Source: a virus
Reading direction: 5' to 3' (one strand)
Length of the DNA: 64,000 nucleotides
IMG/VR virus record: IMGVR_UViG_3300044904_000300
Span: 1 to 64,000 of that record
Made by a program: the position numbers and the translations under genes. The number at the start of each line of letters is the position of its first letter. The stretch's first letter is position 1. The notes under the pieces were generated by a model. The model ran no database searches. It was not told the origin of the DNA and saw nothing but the letters and a program-made list of their open reading frames with translations. Positions 35,490 to 43,972 of the stretch are shown piece after piece.

Positions 35490-35899
35490 TGATCTACCTT
35501 CTTGCGGGCAACGCAGCACAAGCCGCCAACTACTGCCGAGAACATGGAATCGGACTTCGGGATGCGTCCTATGTGTCCTCACCGGTTCTCCTTCGTGGGC
35601 TTGCAGAACCAGATTACGCAGTGGTCGGAACTTTTTGGGACCATGTTCGGGCGATAGAGATTTGGAAAACGCTGTTGTCGTGTTACGCGGGAAGCAAGAA
35701 ACCGTTGCCCCAGGCGCCTCCTGCGATACAGCAATATCTTCGCTCGACGCACCTCGTACCCGCGAACATAGTCATCGGCCCAAATGCGGGGTTTGTGACG
35801 ATGCCGGGTGACCCCGAGTTAGAACCGATTGAGGACGACCCCGAACCCGAGCCGCCAAAGAAAAAGAAGTTTTCAGGGTTTAAGAGTATTCGCAAATGA
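35489..35899 (+). CDS. hypothetical protein with GFKSIRK tail
   Basis: 136 residues. Rossmann-like start (IYLLAGNAAQAANYCREHGI), then a Pro/Glu-rich linker (PELEPIEDDPEPEPP) and a C-terminus KKKKFSGFKSIRK that resembles the end of the protein at 9040-9348. Starts one base inside the methyltransferase stop. The tail may bind a common partner. Confidence 0.65.
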   Translation: MIYLLAGNAAQAANYCREHGIGLRDASYVSSPVLLRGLAEPDYAVVGTFWDHVRAIEIWKTLLSCYAGSKKPLPQAPPAIQQYLRSTHLVPANIVIGPNAGFVTMPGDPELEPIEDDPEPEPPKKKKFSGFKSIRK

Positions 35900-36594
35900 C
35901 AGCAGAACAGATTTTCAAATTCGCCCGCGTGTATAAACTCTACTATGCGGGCAAGTATGACTTCAAGAAATACAAGGGGAACATGAAGATGCCGCCCCTC
36001 ATCAAGCAACCCGACCGCGTGTATTACCATAAGCTCGCCAACAAGCTCACGGACGCGCAGGTTCATGCGTTGTTTTTGGTCGGGTATTTCTTCAACCCCA
36101 ACGCACACATCTCGAACCTCGTGACACCGAAAGGCCTGTCCGCGGCGGTGGAGTTTGCCACACGGGGTGAGAAGGGCCGCGAAGGACTGGAACTGGGGCT
36201 CTACGAGCTATCCAAGACTTTGGCGGACAAGAATATCGATGAATGGCTCTACGGCGAATGGATCGATGGACAGCGAGCATCTATGCCCGAGTGCATCCAG
36301 ATGACGATCAACGGAGAGCTTCCGCTGGACTTGGCGGCGCTGTTGCTTTTGATCCCGCAGCCGGAACTACACTACAACTGGACGGAACACTTCAAACAGA
36401 CTGAAGAAATCGGGCTGGGTATTGGTCCGTGGATACAGCGTCTCAAGAAGATGGACCAACTACTAGTGCCGCAGCGACCGGGATGGCGGATGATGGCATT
36501 CTATCTCGCTAAGACCTTTTGGGTCGCGATGGCGGGGCATAATACAGGGACACTTGCCCCAATTTCGGGGAAAACTGGGGTAGAGCTGTTCTAA
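35896..36594 (+). CDS. gp59: helicase-loader-like protein (gp59-like)
   Basis: 232 residues. The start FKFARVYKLYYAGKYDFKKYKGNMKMPP...DRVYYHKLANKL...ALFLVGYFFNPNAHISNL has the spacing seen in T4 gp59 (YKLY, GKYDxxKY, YFFxKL). gp59 loads the replicative helicase onto forked DNA. The rest is helical. The assignment is by recalled pattern and is tentative; its position beside helicase and gp32 genes supports it. Confidence 0.55.
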   Translation: MTAEQIFKFARVYKLYYAGKYDFKKYKGNMKMPPLIKQPDRVYYHKLANKLTDAQVHALFLVGYFFNPNAHISNLVTPKGLSAAVEFATRGEKGREGLELGLYELSKTLADKNIDEWLYGEWIDGQRASMPECIQMTINGELPLDLAALLLLIPQPELHYNWTEHFKQTEEIGLGIGPWIQRLKKMDQLLVPQRPGWRMMAFYLAKTFWVAMAGHNTGTLAPISGKTGVELF

Positions 36595-36625
36595 GTTGTT
36601 GGGAACAAAAGTTGCCAGTTTTCGC

Positions 36626-36654
36626 TTGACTTCCGCCGGCAATTAGAGTATAAT
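36626..36654 (+). promoter_or_regulatory. sigma-70-type promoter for helicase-methylase module
   Basis: TTGACT 36626-36631, 17-base spacer, TATAAT 36649-36654; +1 predicted at 36661, the A of the helicase ATG (leaderless). Confidence 0.85.
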
Positions 36655-36660
36655 TGTCTT

Positions 36661-38904
36661 ATGAATTGGATGATTACGTATGCGTGGGAAGACACCGATG
36701 CCGTTAAGGCAACGGGAGAATCCGAAGTCAAGTTCGGCGACCATTTCGTGGAGAACGCCGACACGTTCGCAGAAGCGGAAAAGCGCACACTCGCATACAT
36801 GCGAAGCTCACTGGCCCGTCAGAAGAACAAATGGGACGATGGTCGTATTCGTCATGATGCAATTTGGGACGTGAGCGATTATGCCAAGACCGTCGGCAAG
36901 TTTTATAAGCATTCAAAGATCGATGACACGATTCGAAAGTGCATTCCGAATCATGTAGCGGGAACCGACGTGCACCAGATCGCGTATGATGACCTCGTTG
37001 TCTACGTGAATAATTTCCTGCACAAGCAGAACCAACCTCTCGCTGCGTTTGGCCCCTCGACACTTCAGTATCGTGCAGGGCTGGACATCGTTGACCAGAT
37101 TCTCAACCGCGGAAAGCGCACAATTGTTGCAGACCTCTGCCCTCGTTTCGGAAAGACGACGTGGGCTGCGATGGTCGCATCAGTCCTGAAGTCGCAGCTT
37201 ACTGTCGTCGCCAGCTATGTTCTGACCAGTTTCACATCTTTCGACAAGGACCTTTCTTCGTTTGAAGAGTTTGCGGATGTTGTGCGCGTGGATACGATGA
37301 CGGACCCCTTGTATCAATCGCGTATCGAAGATGCGCTCTTCACGGGGAAGAAGGTGTTCGCCTATCTGTCCATGTGCAACGGCGGGCAGCGGCAATCGCG
37401 CATTGATTTCCTCTTTGGGCTGTCTGCTAACCGTTTGGTCTTTGTGGATGAAGCGGATTTCGGAGTGCATAAGCCCGCGCAAGTGCAACCGTTGATTGAT
37501 GCTCGGCAGGACAACGATATCGTTGTCCTCATGACGGGAACGAACAGCGAACGTGCTGTGGCTGACTGGAAAGTTGACTACATCATGACCGCGACGTATC
37601 CCGAAATGCTGGTGGAACGTAAGTTGAGTCTAAAGCCGCGCAAGAATGAAACGCGCAAGCTGAACGGGTTCAAGATCAATCGAAAGCGGGACCTCGTTGC
37701 TGTGCCGGTCGAGTTCTATCAGTTTGACCTCGCGGGGATCGTTGCCTACACGAAGAAGACGCTGGGCGCAGCGTTTGATTCTGACCTTCTGTCGTCGTGG
37801 TCGAAGTTTGCGATGTCTCCCGCGCAAGGTAAGGGTTTCTGGATGAACGTGTTGGGCAATGTCTTCCTTGGGTTGCACGGATGCCCCGAAACCAGTGCGG
37901 ATATCCAGTTTCGCCCTCGGGGATTGCGGAACGCGATGATGTTCATGAGTGGGTGCATGACTAAGGAAAATTTAACGCTTACTGTTGATTTTGCTCGTCA
38001 GGCACTCGGCCCGGGTTGGGTAGTCGTGGAAATGAGTGGCGAGACGATGACTGGACGTAAAGCGGAACGTCTTGTCAACCAGGCGATTGACGAAGCGGAA
38101 AAGAAGAATCAGAACGTGTTGGTTTTATCTATTGCGATGGGACAGCGTTCCTTTAGCGTGTCGCGGCTCACGGAAGTCTACCTTGCGTATGATGGTGGAG
38201 AGGCGGGGGCAACCGCGCAGAAGATGTCTCGCGTCTTAACTGCGGATGGTGGGCAGAACAAAATTGGTCGCGTGATTAGCTTGTCATTTGACCCGAACCG
38301 CGATGACAAGATGGACTCTGTGGTGCTGGAAACCGCGCAGAACCTCAAGAAGGCATACGGTGGAAACATCCGCGATGCGCTGACGGTGACACTCGAACAC
38401 ATCGACATGTTCGCCGGCGGCCGAACGGGGCGAGTGCGAATCATGCTTGACACATATTTGGAACAGTTGATTGCATTCAATCGTCTGGGCCGCGTGGCAG
38501 GACGTGCGGCAGACTTGACGGGTGTGACCGAGGAATTCATTCGGGCACTTGCGGCATGTGGCGGACAGTATGCCCGCGTGAAGCAGACGGAAGCGACTCT
38601 CAAGGGACGCACGGGGGTCAAGAAGAACCGAACGACCACCGCAACCCCGAAGGGTGCGTCGTGGGAAAAGCTGATGTCAAAGGCACGGGAAGCCGTGACA
38701 ACCATCGTGGAAAATGCGGACGTGCTGATTGACGGCACACAGTCCCGCGATGTGGATGCCGCAATTGCCACTGTGGATGCCGACCAGGAATATCAGGATA
38801 GTATCAAGAAGGAATTTAGGATGCCGTGGTCATTGGTGCGGGACTGCTTGACGGAAGGTATCATCAATCTGGACTTCATCGAGTTATCGCGGAGGTCTAA
38901 CTAA
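36661..38904 (+). CDS. SF2 helicase-like protein
   Basis: 747 residues. Walker A-like PRFGKT (161-166), DEAD box FVDEADFG (262-268), MTGTNSERA motif and a motif VI-like QKMSRVL late in the protein are those of superfamily 2 (type III restriction/DEAH-like) ATPases. No nuclease signature is visible. The N-terminal 120 residues are unassigned. It is two bases upstream of an adenine methylase gene and shares its promoter, so the products may work together in DNA modification or anti-restriction. Confidence 0.78.
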   Translation: MNWMITYAWEDTDAVKATGESEVKFGDHFVENADTFAEAEKRTLAYMRSSLARQKNKWDDGRIRHDAIWDVSDYAKTVGKFYKHSKIDDTIRKCIPNHVAGTDVHQIAYDDLVVYVNNFLHKQNQPLAAFGPSTLQYRAGLDIVDQILNRGKRTIVADLCPRFGKTTWAAMVASVLKSQLTVVASYVLTSFTSFDKDLSSFEEFADVVRVDTMTDPLYQSRIEDALFTGKKVFAYLSMCNGGQRQSRIDFLFGLSANRLVFVDEADFGVHKPAQVQPLIDARQDNDIVVLMTGTNSERAVADWKVDYIMTATYPEMLVERKLSLKPRKNETRKLNGFKINRKRDLVAVPVEFYQFDLAGIVAYTKKTLGAAFDSDLLSSWSKFAMSPAQGKGFWMNVLGNVFLGLHGCPETSADIQFRPRGLRNAMMFMSGCMTKENLTLTVDFARQALGPGWVVVEMSGETMTGRKAERLVNQAIDEAEKKNQNVLVLSIAMGQRSFSVSRLTEVYLAYDGGEAGATAQKMSRVLTADGGQNKIGRVISLSFDPNRDDKMDSVVLETAQNLKKAYGGNIRDALTVTLEHIDMFAGGRTGRVRIMLDTYLEQLIAFNRLGRVAGRAADLTGVTEEFIRALAACGGQYARVKQTEATLKGRTGVKKNRTTTATPKGASWEKLMSKAREAVTTIVENADVLIDGTQSRDVDAAIATVDADQEYQDSIKKEFRMPWSLVRDCLTEGIINLDFIELSRRSN

Positions 38905-38906
38905 TC

Positions 38907-40058
38907 ATGCTCGCACGTTTGAAGTTTCCTATCGCTCCGTTAGTCAACCAGATGCTCGACCGTCTGCCGCAGGACGTGTGGACCTCCGAGGTGACGACGT
39001 TCTTTGACCCGTCCATCGGGGGCGGCCAGTTCGTGCGCGAGGTCGAGCGCCGGTTGCTCGCGGCAGGACATTCACGGGCGAACGTGCGTGGTCGGGTCTC
39101 TGGGCTCGCGGAAGATAAGCTCGCGTTGAACTTTGCGACGACGACGCTGGTTGGAAAGTATCGGATTGGAGGTCTTGAGGACCTGGGGGATATGGGAATG
39201 CAGTTTGACGTTATCGTAGGGAACCCGCCGTATCGGGATGGCACCATGAACAGCAGCAGCAAACTGTGGGTCAAGTTCGTTTCAAAGGCGTTTCAGTTGG
39301 TGAAGCGGAACGGATACGCGGCCATGGTCACTCCCGCTTCCTGGTTCGCACCGAATGATGCGTTTGATGTGATGACCAGTCATGATATCAAATATGTTGA
39401 TTTGACTGCAAGCCGGCATTTCTCTGGTATCGGCAGCACATTTTCGGCATGGGTTGCACAGAACGCAACCCCGGCATTTACTACAACGTTCGCCACGAGC
39501 AAGGGCGACGTTGATGTGAACTGGAAGGGACTCACGTTCTTTCCGTCTGAGGTGACCCCCGTAACTCTACGCCTAACGCGCAAGTTCTTTTTCGAACAGC
39601 ACGACCGCCTGGAAGTTACTCGGCCGCGTGATAACGATGCTCATGATAATGGAATGCACGACACGGAGACGAAGCAATATCCGTACCGCGTATTCTACAC
39701 TAACAGCAAGTCGGTATGGAGTAAAATTCCTGCCCCCAATCACTTCGTTCCGAAGGTCATCATGAGTCGTAGCGGGTATCAAACCCCGTTCTTTTCGGAC
39801 GACTGCGGAACGAGCGAACATGGTCTCGCAATCACTGTGAAGAATAAGGCAGAGGGTAAGCGTCTCGTTCGCATCTTGTCTTCTCCGCTGTATCAGGGAA
39901 TGATGAACCTCTGCAAGTATTCGGGGTTTCAACTTCAAAGTGTGATGTCGCAGCTTCCGGCGCTTGACTTGGGCCGTGACTGGACCGATGAAGACCTCTA
40001 CGCTCACTTTGGTCTGACGAAAGCCGAGATTGCCTACATCGAGGCGAACGCCAAGTGA
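38907..40058 (+). CDS. N6-adenine DNA methyltransferase
   Basis: 383 residues. DVIVGNPPY (residues 101-109) is the NPPY catalytic motif of Eco57I/type I-like adenine methylases, followed by FVSKAFQLVKRNGYAAMVTPASWF. Motif I is altered (FFDPSIGGGQF at 32-42 instead of DPSCGDGNF). A variable C-terminal region would be the target-recognition part. The stop overlaps a second, truncated relative with an intact motif I. Confidence 0.85.
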   Translation: MLARLKFPIAPLVNQMLDRLPQDVWTSEVTTFFDPSIGGGQFVREVERRLLAAGHSRANVRGRVSGLAEDKLALNFATTTLVGKYRIGGLEDLGDMGMQFDVIVGNPPYRDGTMNSSSKLWVKFVSKAFQLVKRNGYAAMVTPASWFAPNDAFDVMTSHDIKYVDLTASRHFSGIGSTFSAWVAQNATPAFTTTFATSKGDVDVNWKGLTFFPSEVTPVTLRLTRKFFFEQHDRLEVTRPRDNDAHDNGMHDTETKQYPYRVFYTNSKSVWSKIPAPNHFVPKVIMSRSGYQTPFFSDDCGTSEHGLAITVKNKAEGKRLVRILSSPLYQGMMNLCKYSGFQLQSVMSQLPALDLGRDWTDEDLYAHFGLTKAEIAYIEANAK

Positions 40059-40435
40059 CCATCAAGCGCACTCAGGACCGCATTGACAAGATGGGGGAAG
40101 TCTTTACCCCCGTCGCGCTTGTCAACCAGATGCTTGACCGGCTGCCGGCCGACCTCTGGACAGACCCGACCAAGACGTTCCTCGATAACTCCTGTGGAGA
40201 CGGCAACTTCCTGGTAGAAGTCCTGCGTCATAAGATTGCCGCCGGCAGCACTCCGACGCAAGCCTTAGAGACGACCTATGGCGTGGAATTGATGCCAGAC
40301 AACGTGCGGGAGTGCAAGCGGCGTCTGCTGGAAATCGCGGGCAACACCAAGGCGCATCGTGCCGTCGTAGACCGAAACATCGCCTGTGCCGATGCGCTGA
40401 CCTTCAATTATTGGGCCCCGTCGCTTTTTGATTGA
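40055..40435 (+). CDS. truncated N6-adenine methylase-like protein (motif I only)
   Basis: 126 residues. It begins KRTQDRIDKMGEVFTPVALVNQMLDRLP and carries a canonical motif I (FLDNSCGDGNF, 42-52), but ends near where the NPPY motif should start. The segment VNQMLDRLP is shared word for word with the gene before it, so the two are duplicates with complementary losses. It could supply SAM binding in trans or be a remnant. Confidence 0.75.
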   Translation: MTIKRTQDRIDKMGEVFTPVALVNQMLDRLPADLWTDPTKTFLDNSCGDGNFLVEVLRHKIAAGSTPTQALETTYGVELMPDNVRECKRRLLEIAGNTKAHRAVVDRNIACADALTFNYWAPSLFD

Positions 40436-40460
40436 CACTAAATACAAAAAGTGATACACT
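40432..40460 (+). promoter_or_regulatory. gp32 promoter with overlapping late motif
   Basis: TTGACA 40432-40437, 17-base spacer, TACACT 40455-40460. A late-type CTAAATA (40438-40444) lies in the spacer, so the gene may have early and late control. Confidence 0.75.
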
Positions 40461-40528
40461 TACTATGTTCACGGTGAGTTGTGATGTGACACGACAATAT
40501 ACCAATACAAAAATACGGAGAATAAGAC

Positions 40529-41509
40529 ATGCCAAGTAACTTTTCCTCACTGCGCTCTTCGCGCAAAACCCTCCTCGACAAACTCGCAGCAGAAGTCAAG
40601 AAAGAACAGGCCAAGGGCGGCTCAAATGATGAGCGCTTCTGGAAGCTCACCGTTGACGCCAAGACGAAGATTGGCTATGCCAAGTTGCGTTTTCTGCCGG
40701 CCCCAAAGGATGAAGACATCCCGTGGGCGCGAGTGTTCTCTCATGCGTTTACCGGTCCTTCGGGCTCTTGGTTCATCGAGAACTGCCTGACGACCCTCGC
40801 TCGTCCCTGCCCAGTCTGCAAGGATAACACCAAGCTCTGGAACAGCGGCGTCGAGGCTGAAAAGGAAGTGGTGCGGAAGCGCAAGCGGAAGCTCCAGTTC
40901 ATCAGCAACGTCCTCATCATCGAGGACTCTGCTCATCCCGAAAACAACGGCAAGGTATTCCTGTTCAAGTATGGTGCGAAGATCCATGCGAAGATCATGG
41001 AACTCATCGAGCCCGAATTCCCCGACCAGACGCCAGCGAACCCCTTCGACTTTTGGGGTGGATGCGATTTCAAGTTGAAGTCGCAGGCCGTTGCGGGCTA
41101 CCAGAACTACGACAAGTCTTCGTTTGATGCGCCCTCCGAGTTGTTCGCGGACGACGATGACAAGAAGGAAGAAATTTGGGCAGCGGAGAAGTCCCTGCTT
41201 GAGTTCACCGCGGAAGGTCAGTTCAAGAACTACGAGGAACTGGCTGACCGGTTTGCCAAAGTTGTTTCGGGTGACGACGGGGATGCTCCTCGCACCGCTG
41301 CGGAAGCTGTAGCCAAGTCTCAGCCGACGCTAGAGGACGCGCAGGAAGCCGCTGTGGAAGTGGAAAAGCGGGAACGCAAGCTCCCGCCGAAGTCCAAGCC
41401 AGTTGCCAAGAAGGCAGAACCGGTTGAGAAGTCTGAGTTGGACCCTGCTCCAGCGGGAGACGACGATGCCGATATTCGGGCGTTCTTCGCGGACATGAAG
41501 GATGACTAG
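40529..41509 (+). CDS. gp32: single-stranded DNA-binding protein, T4 gp32-like
   Basis: 326 residues. The basic LAST-like N-terminus (SSLRSSRKTLLDKL) mediates cooperative binding; zinc ligands H72, C86, C94 and C97 (CPVC) match T4's H/C/C/C site. The core (KLRFLPAPKDEDIPW, GPSGSWFIENCLTTLARPCPVC, KVFLFKYGAKIHAKI, PFDFWGGCDFKLK) is typical. The acidic C-terminus (DDDADIRAFFADMKDD) recruits partners. It coats ssDNA in replication and repair. A long leader (about 60 bases) could hold autoregulatory elements, as in T4. Confidence 0.95.
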   Translation: MPSNFSSLRSSRKTLLDKLAAEVKKEQAKGGSNDERFWKLTVDAKTKIGYAKLRFLPAPKDEDIPWARVFSHAFTGPSGSWFIENCLTTLARPCPVCKDNTKLWNSGVEAEKEVVRKRKRKLQFISNVLIIEDSAHPENNGKVFLFKYGAKIHAKIMELIEPEFPDQTPANPFDFWGGCDFKLKSQAVAGYQNYDKSSFDAPSELFADDDDKKEEIWAAEKSLLEFTAEGQFKNYEELADRFAKVVSGDDGDAPRTAAEAVAKSQPTLEDAQEAAVEVEKRERKLPPKSKPVAKKAEPVEKSELDPAPAGDDDADIRAFFADMKDD

Positions 41510-41552
41510 GTTGCGCGTTCCCTGAAAACGCGCTGGTGGAGGCGGAAACAAG

Positions 41553-41583
41553 AAGGCTGGGTCCTCGTGACTCAGCCTTTTTG
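41553..41583 (+). terminator. Rho-independent terminator after gp32
   Basis: AAGGCTG (41553-41559) pairs with CAGCCTT (41572-41578), followed by TTTT. It ends the plus-strand replication block. Confidence 0.88.
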
Positions 41584-41808
41584 TGCTTCAAAATGCTAAT
41601 GTTTTGGGGTGTCCCATTTTGAGACATGGAAAGCGAAGGAGAAGCGAAAGTCTCGCTAGGCTGGGTTTCTACAGCGTCTCGTCGGGAACGATACAGACAT
41701 CGTGGCCCCCGTCCTGAACCCCACCAAGGGACGCTGAACCCCTCGGTTTGGGTCAAAATGCTCCACTTCACCGACGGAAAAAGGACTAGACTTTTGCTAT
41801 TTCTTCGC
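41584..41808. other. intergenic region between convergent genes
   Basis: About 225 bases without a gene, separating gp32 from the minus-strand hub operon. A TCAAAATG/CATTTTGA inverted repeat stands near 41588-41622 and TCAAAATGC recurs near 41754. An AGCGA/TCGCT hairpin is nearby. Nothing more is recognised. Confidence 0.35.
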
Positions 41809-43773
41809 TTAGGCCGCCGCGTTCACACCTTGCACAGTCTGAAGCGAAGCGTTCGGGTTGCGCGGATCAATACGCGGACCTTGCACCGTCGTTTGACTGT
41901 TGTTATTATTGTTGGTGATGTTGGTGACAACTGCACTTCCGCCGCCACCCGGCGCGGTACTTACCATTTGTGTCTGTGCTTGGAACGTGCCGGCCGCGCG
42001 AACTCCGCTGGGTTGGGGTCCGCCGGGCTGAGCACTATATGCCATATTATAATAGCTTGACGCTGACGTGCCATACGCATCTTGCCCGCCAAGACCCTGT
42101 TTTGCGACCCCGCTCGCGCCGATGAGGTGAGCCGCAGCCAAGTATCCCGCGATTTCCTTCGGGTCAGTATCAGGGCCGATGAGCTTTTTCTGTTCGAGTG
42201 TTTTCTTATTTCGCTCGGTGAGCGTTTTCATCGCGGCTTCTTGTCCAGCCCTATCGTTGAGGTAGTCTTCCAGTCCGCCCGGACGGGACCAAATGCTCGG
42301 GTCATGAATAGTCTCCACGCTCTGTTTGCGCTTTCTGGATATACCTGGTTTGACATAACCCGCATCTTCCAGGGCCGCCAATCCAAACTGATACTTCCCA
42401 ACATACCCAAGTGTATTGATAGCCCGATAGTCTCCACTACTCTCTCGTTGTCCTAGAGTTTCCGCAAACGAGTTGTAGTCAAATGCTCCTGTTCCGTTGA
42501 CCCTTTCAGGAGAAGTGGTTGGCGCCGGCGCGGGTGGGGCTTTCGTTACGGTTCTTGGCGCGGCCTTTCCCCACTTTCCGCCCTTACCCTGTTCGACCGC
42601 ATCCGGTGCGTTCGCTAACGCCTGCGCGGCCTTTGCGGTTTTTCCCGACTTGACCGCGTCGTCGTAGAGTTGATTACGGACGCGAAGTTCATTACCTCCA
42701 CGGTTGCGATCATTAATACCGCGGTTCTTGGCGCCCCGGAAGTCCGCACCGGTTTTGAATGCTTCTCCCCCGACAGCTTCAGCAGCAGCCGCATGGAACG
42801 CGGCGCCCAACGCAGCACCTCCCGCCAGGACCAACCCACCACCTTCTACAAACCAGTCCTTTGCGGTATCTACAAGACTCTCTATCCAGCCTTTATCCTC
42901 TTTCTTCTTGAGTAGGCCTTTCAGACCCCCTTGGCCCCCCTGTTCGCCAACCCGTTTAGCACCAAGTTCGTCTGTGCGTTCTTTCGCACGGTCCTCGGCC
43001 TGCTCGTCAGCGTTTTGCGCTTCTTGCGCGGCCGCCATCTTGGTGACTTGTGAGAGAATGCCCTTGTCTGTTTGAAGAATCGCGCTGAGAGTTTTTGTCG
43101 TTCCGGCTCCAGCGGCCGCGCCAGCACTTCCTGGCCTTCCGCCCCCAAAGTTGCCAAGCCGAGACGCGCTACCTTTACGACGCTGAGAACTATAGCTGCT
43201 TCCTCCTTCGTCCTCGGGGAGTGTGTCCTCTTGTAAATTGGCACGAGCTTCTAATTGTGCTTTCTTCCGTTCGGCTGCCTTTTCGCCAAAGCGAGCGTCT
43301 AGCGCCCGACCAATCCCGCGCTTGACGATGCTATCACTCCCTGTCAGGTTCTCGATGAAGTTCTGCTTGACGCTTTGCACCTTTTCGCGTGCGATGTTTT
43401 TGAGTGCGTGTGTTACATGCGTTTGGAACTGTGCGTGTTTCTGGCAGAAGCCCAGAAGAATCTTGAGACCATGCTCGACGCTGCTTTTGTCTTTTTTATC
43501 CATCGGCGCGTCTTTGAGATGCGCGATGGCCTCGCTGATGACCTTAGCAGTTTCGCGGAGTCCGTGCATGGACCCCATGCTGGCTTCCACCGCATCGATA
43601 TATGGTTGAATGAGAGACCTTGATGCTCGGCTGAACTGACCGAGAGCCGTCGAAAGCTCCGTAAACTCTCTATCGGGACCGGTCTTTCCGTGCGCCTCGG
43701 CCGCACCTCGGGCTTCACGGGCAGCTAAAAGAGGAGCATTTGTTCTCGGGTCCAAGTAATCTTTAACGGCCAT
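41809..43773 (-). CDS. tail hub/structural protein with transglycosylase domain
   Basis: 654 residues. The N-terminal third is a long helical, charged region; the middle is Gly/Ala-rich (GGGRPGSAGAAAGAG) with a hydrophobic segment (GGGLVLAGGAALGAAFHAAAAEAVGG). The last third has a lysozyme/SLT-like domain: FAETLGQRESSGDYRAINTLGYVGKYQFG with the catalytic Glu, then YLAAAHLIGASGVAKQ. The end is Gln/Asn-rich. This fits a tail hub or tape-measure-associated muralytic protein that locally opens peptidoglycan during DNA injection. It follows the gp26 operon. Confidence 0.72.
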   Translation of the reverse strand: MAVKDYLDPRTNAPLLAAREARGAAEAHGKTGPDREFTELSTALGQFSRASRSLIQPYIDAVEASMGSMHGLRETAKVISEAIAHLKDAPMDKKDKSSVEHGLKILLGFCQKHAQFQTHVTHALKNIAREKVQSVKQNFIENLTGSDSIVKRGIGRALDARFGEKAAERKKAQLEARANLQEDTLPEDEGGSSYSSQRRKGSASRLGNFGGGRPGSAGAAAGAGTTKTLSAILQTDKGILSQVTKMAAAQEAQNADEQAEDRAKERTDELGAKRVGEQGGQGGLKGLLKKKEDKGWIESLVDTAKDWFVEGGGLVLAGGAALGAAFHAAAAEAVGGEAFKTGADFRGAKNRGINDRNRGGNELRVRNQLYDDAVKSGKTAKAAQALANAPDAVEQGKGGKWGKAAPRTVTKAPPAPAPTTSPERVNGTGAFDYNSFAETLGQRESSGDYRAINTLGYVGKYQFGLAALEDAGYVKPGISRKRKQSVETIHDPSIWSRPGGLEDYLNDRAGQEAAMKTLTERNKKTLEQKKLIGPDTDPKEIAGYLAAAHLIGASGVAKQGLGGQDAYGTSASSYYNMAYSAQPGGPQPSGVRAAGTFQAQTQMVSTAPGGGGSAVVTNITNNNNNSQTTVQGPRIDPRNPNASLQTVQGVNAAA

Positions 43774-43924
43774 GTGCGCGTCTCATTTCTTCTTCTTTGT
43801 GACGTATCCGTTCTTCTTCCATCCACTGCCGCAGAAGTAGGACATACAGGTCCTTCTCAAACGGAATCATGTTCTCCAGTTCTGTCAAGTTCCATCCATG
43901 ATGTTTCATCAACGCAAAGTTCAT
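43763..43924 (-). CDS. hub assembly partner, gp26 frameshift ORF
   Basis: 53 residues from the first ATG (NFALMKHHGWNLTELENMIPF, then EKDLYVLLLRQWMEEERIRHK). The same frame continues upstream without a stop into gp26, and the residues before the ATG (RLACHHDTLSNYYR) look coding. This sequence type follows gp26 in T4-like phages. It may be made mostly as a -1 frameshift extension of gp26, like tail-assembly chaperone pairs. Its stop overlaps the next start. Confidence 0.78.
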   Translation of the reverse strand: MNFALMKHHGWNLTELENMIPFEKDLYVLLLRQWMEEERIRHKEEEMRRAHGR

Positions 43925-43941
43925 TCTGTAGTAGTTCGAGA

Positions 43942-43972
43942 GCGTGTCGTGATGACACGCTAGACGAAAAAA
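43942..43972 (-). promoter_or_regulatory. programmed -1 frameshift signal
   Basis: On the minus strand: slippery heptamer T-TTT-TTC (43972-43966) in gp26 frame, a five-base spacer ending at 43961, then the perfect hairpin GCGTGTC-ATCAC-GACACGC (43960-43942). The gp26 stop TAG is at 43962-43960. A -1 slip joins ...MDFF to RLACHHDTLSNYYR and the next ORF, giving a fusion of about 314 residues. Confidence 0.75.

Noticed and set aside
36661-40435. Complete restriction-modification system
   Set aside because: No nuclease motif is visible in the helicase or methylase proteins, so restriction activity is not supported.
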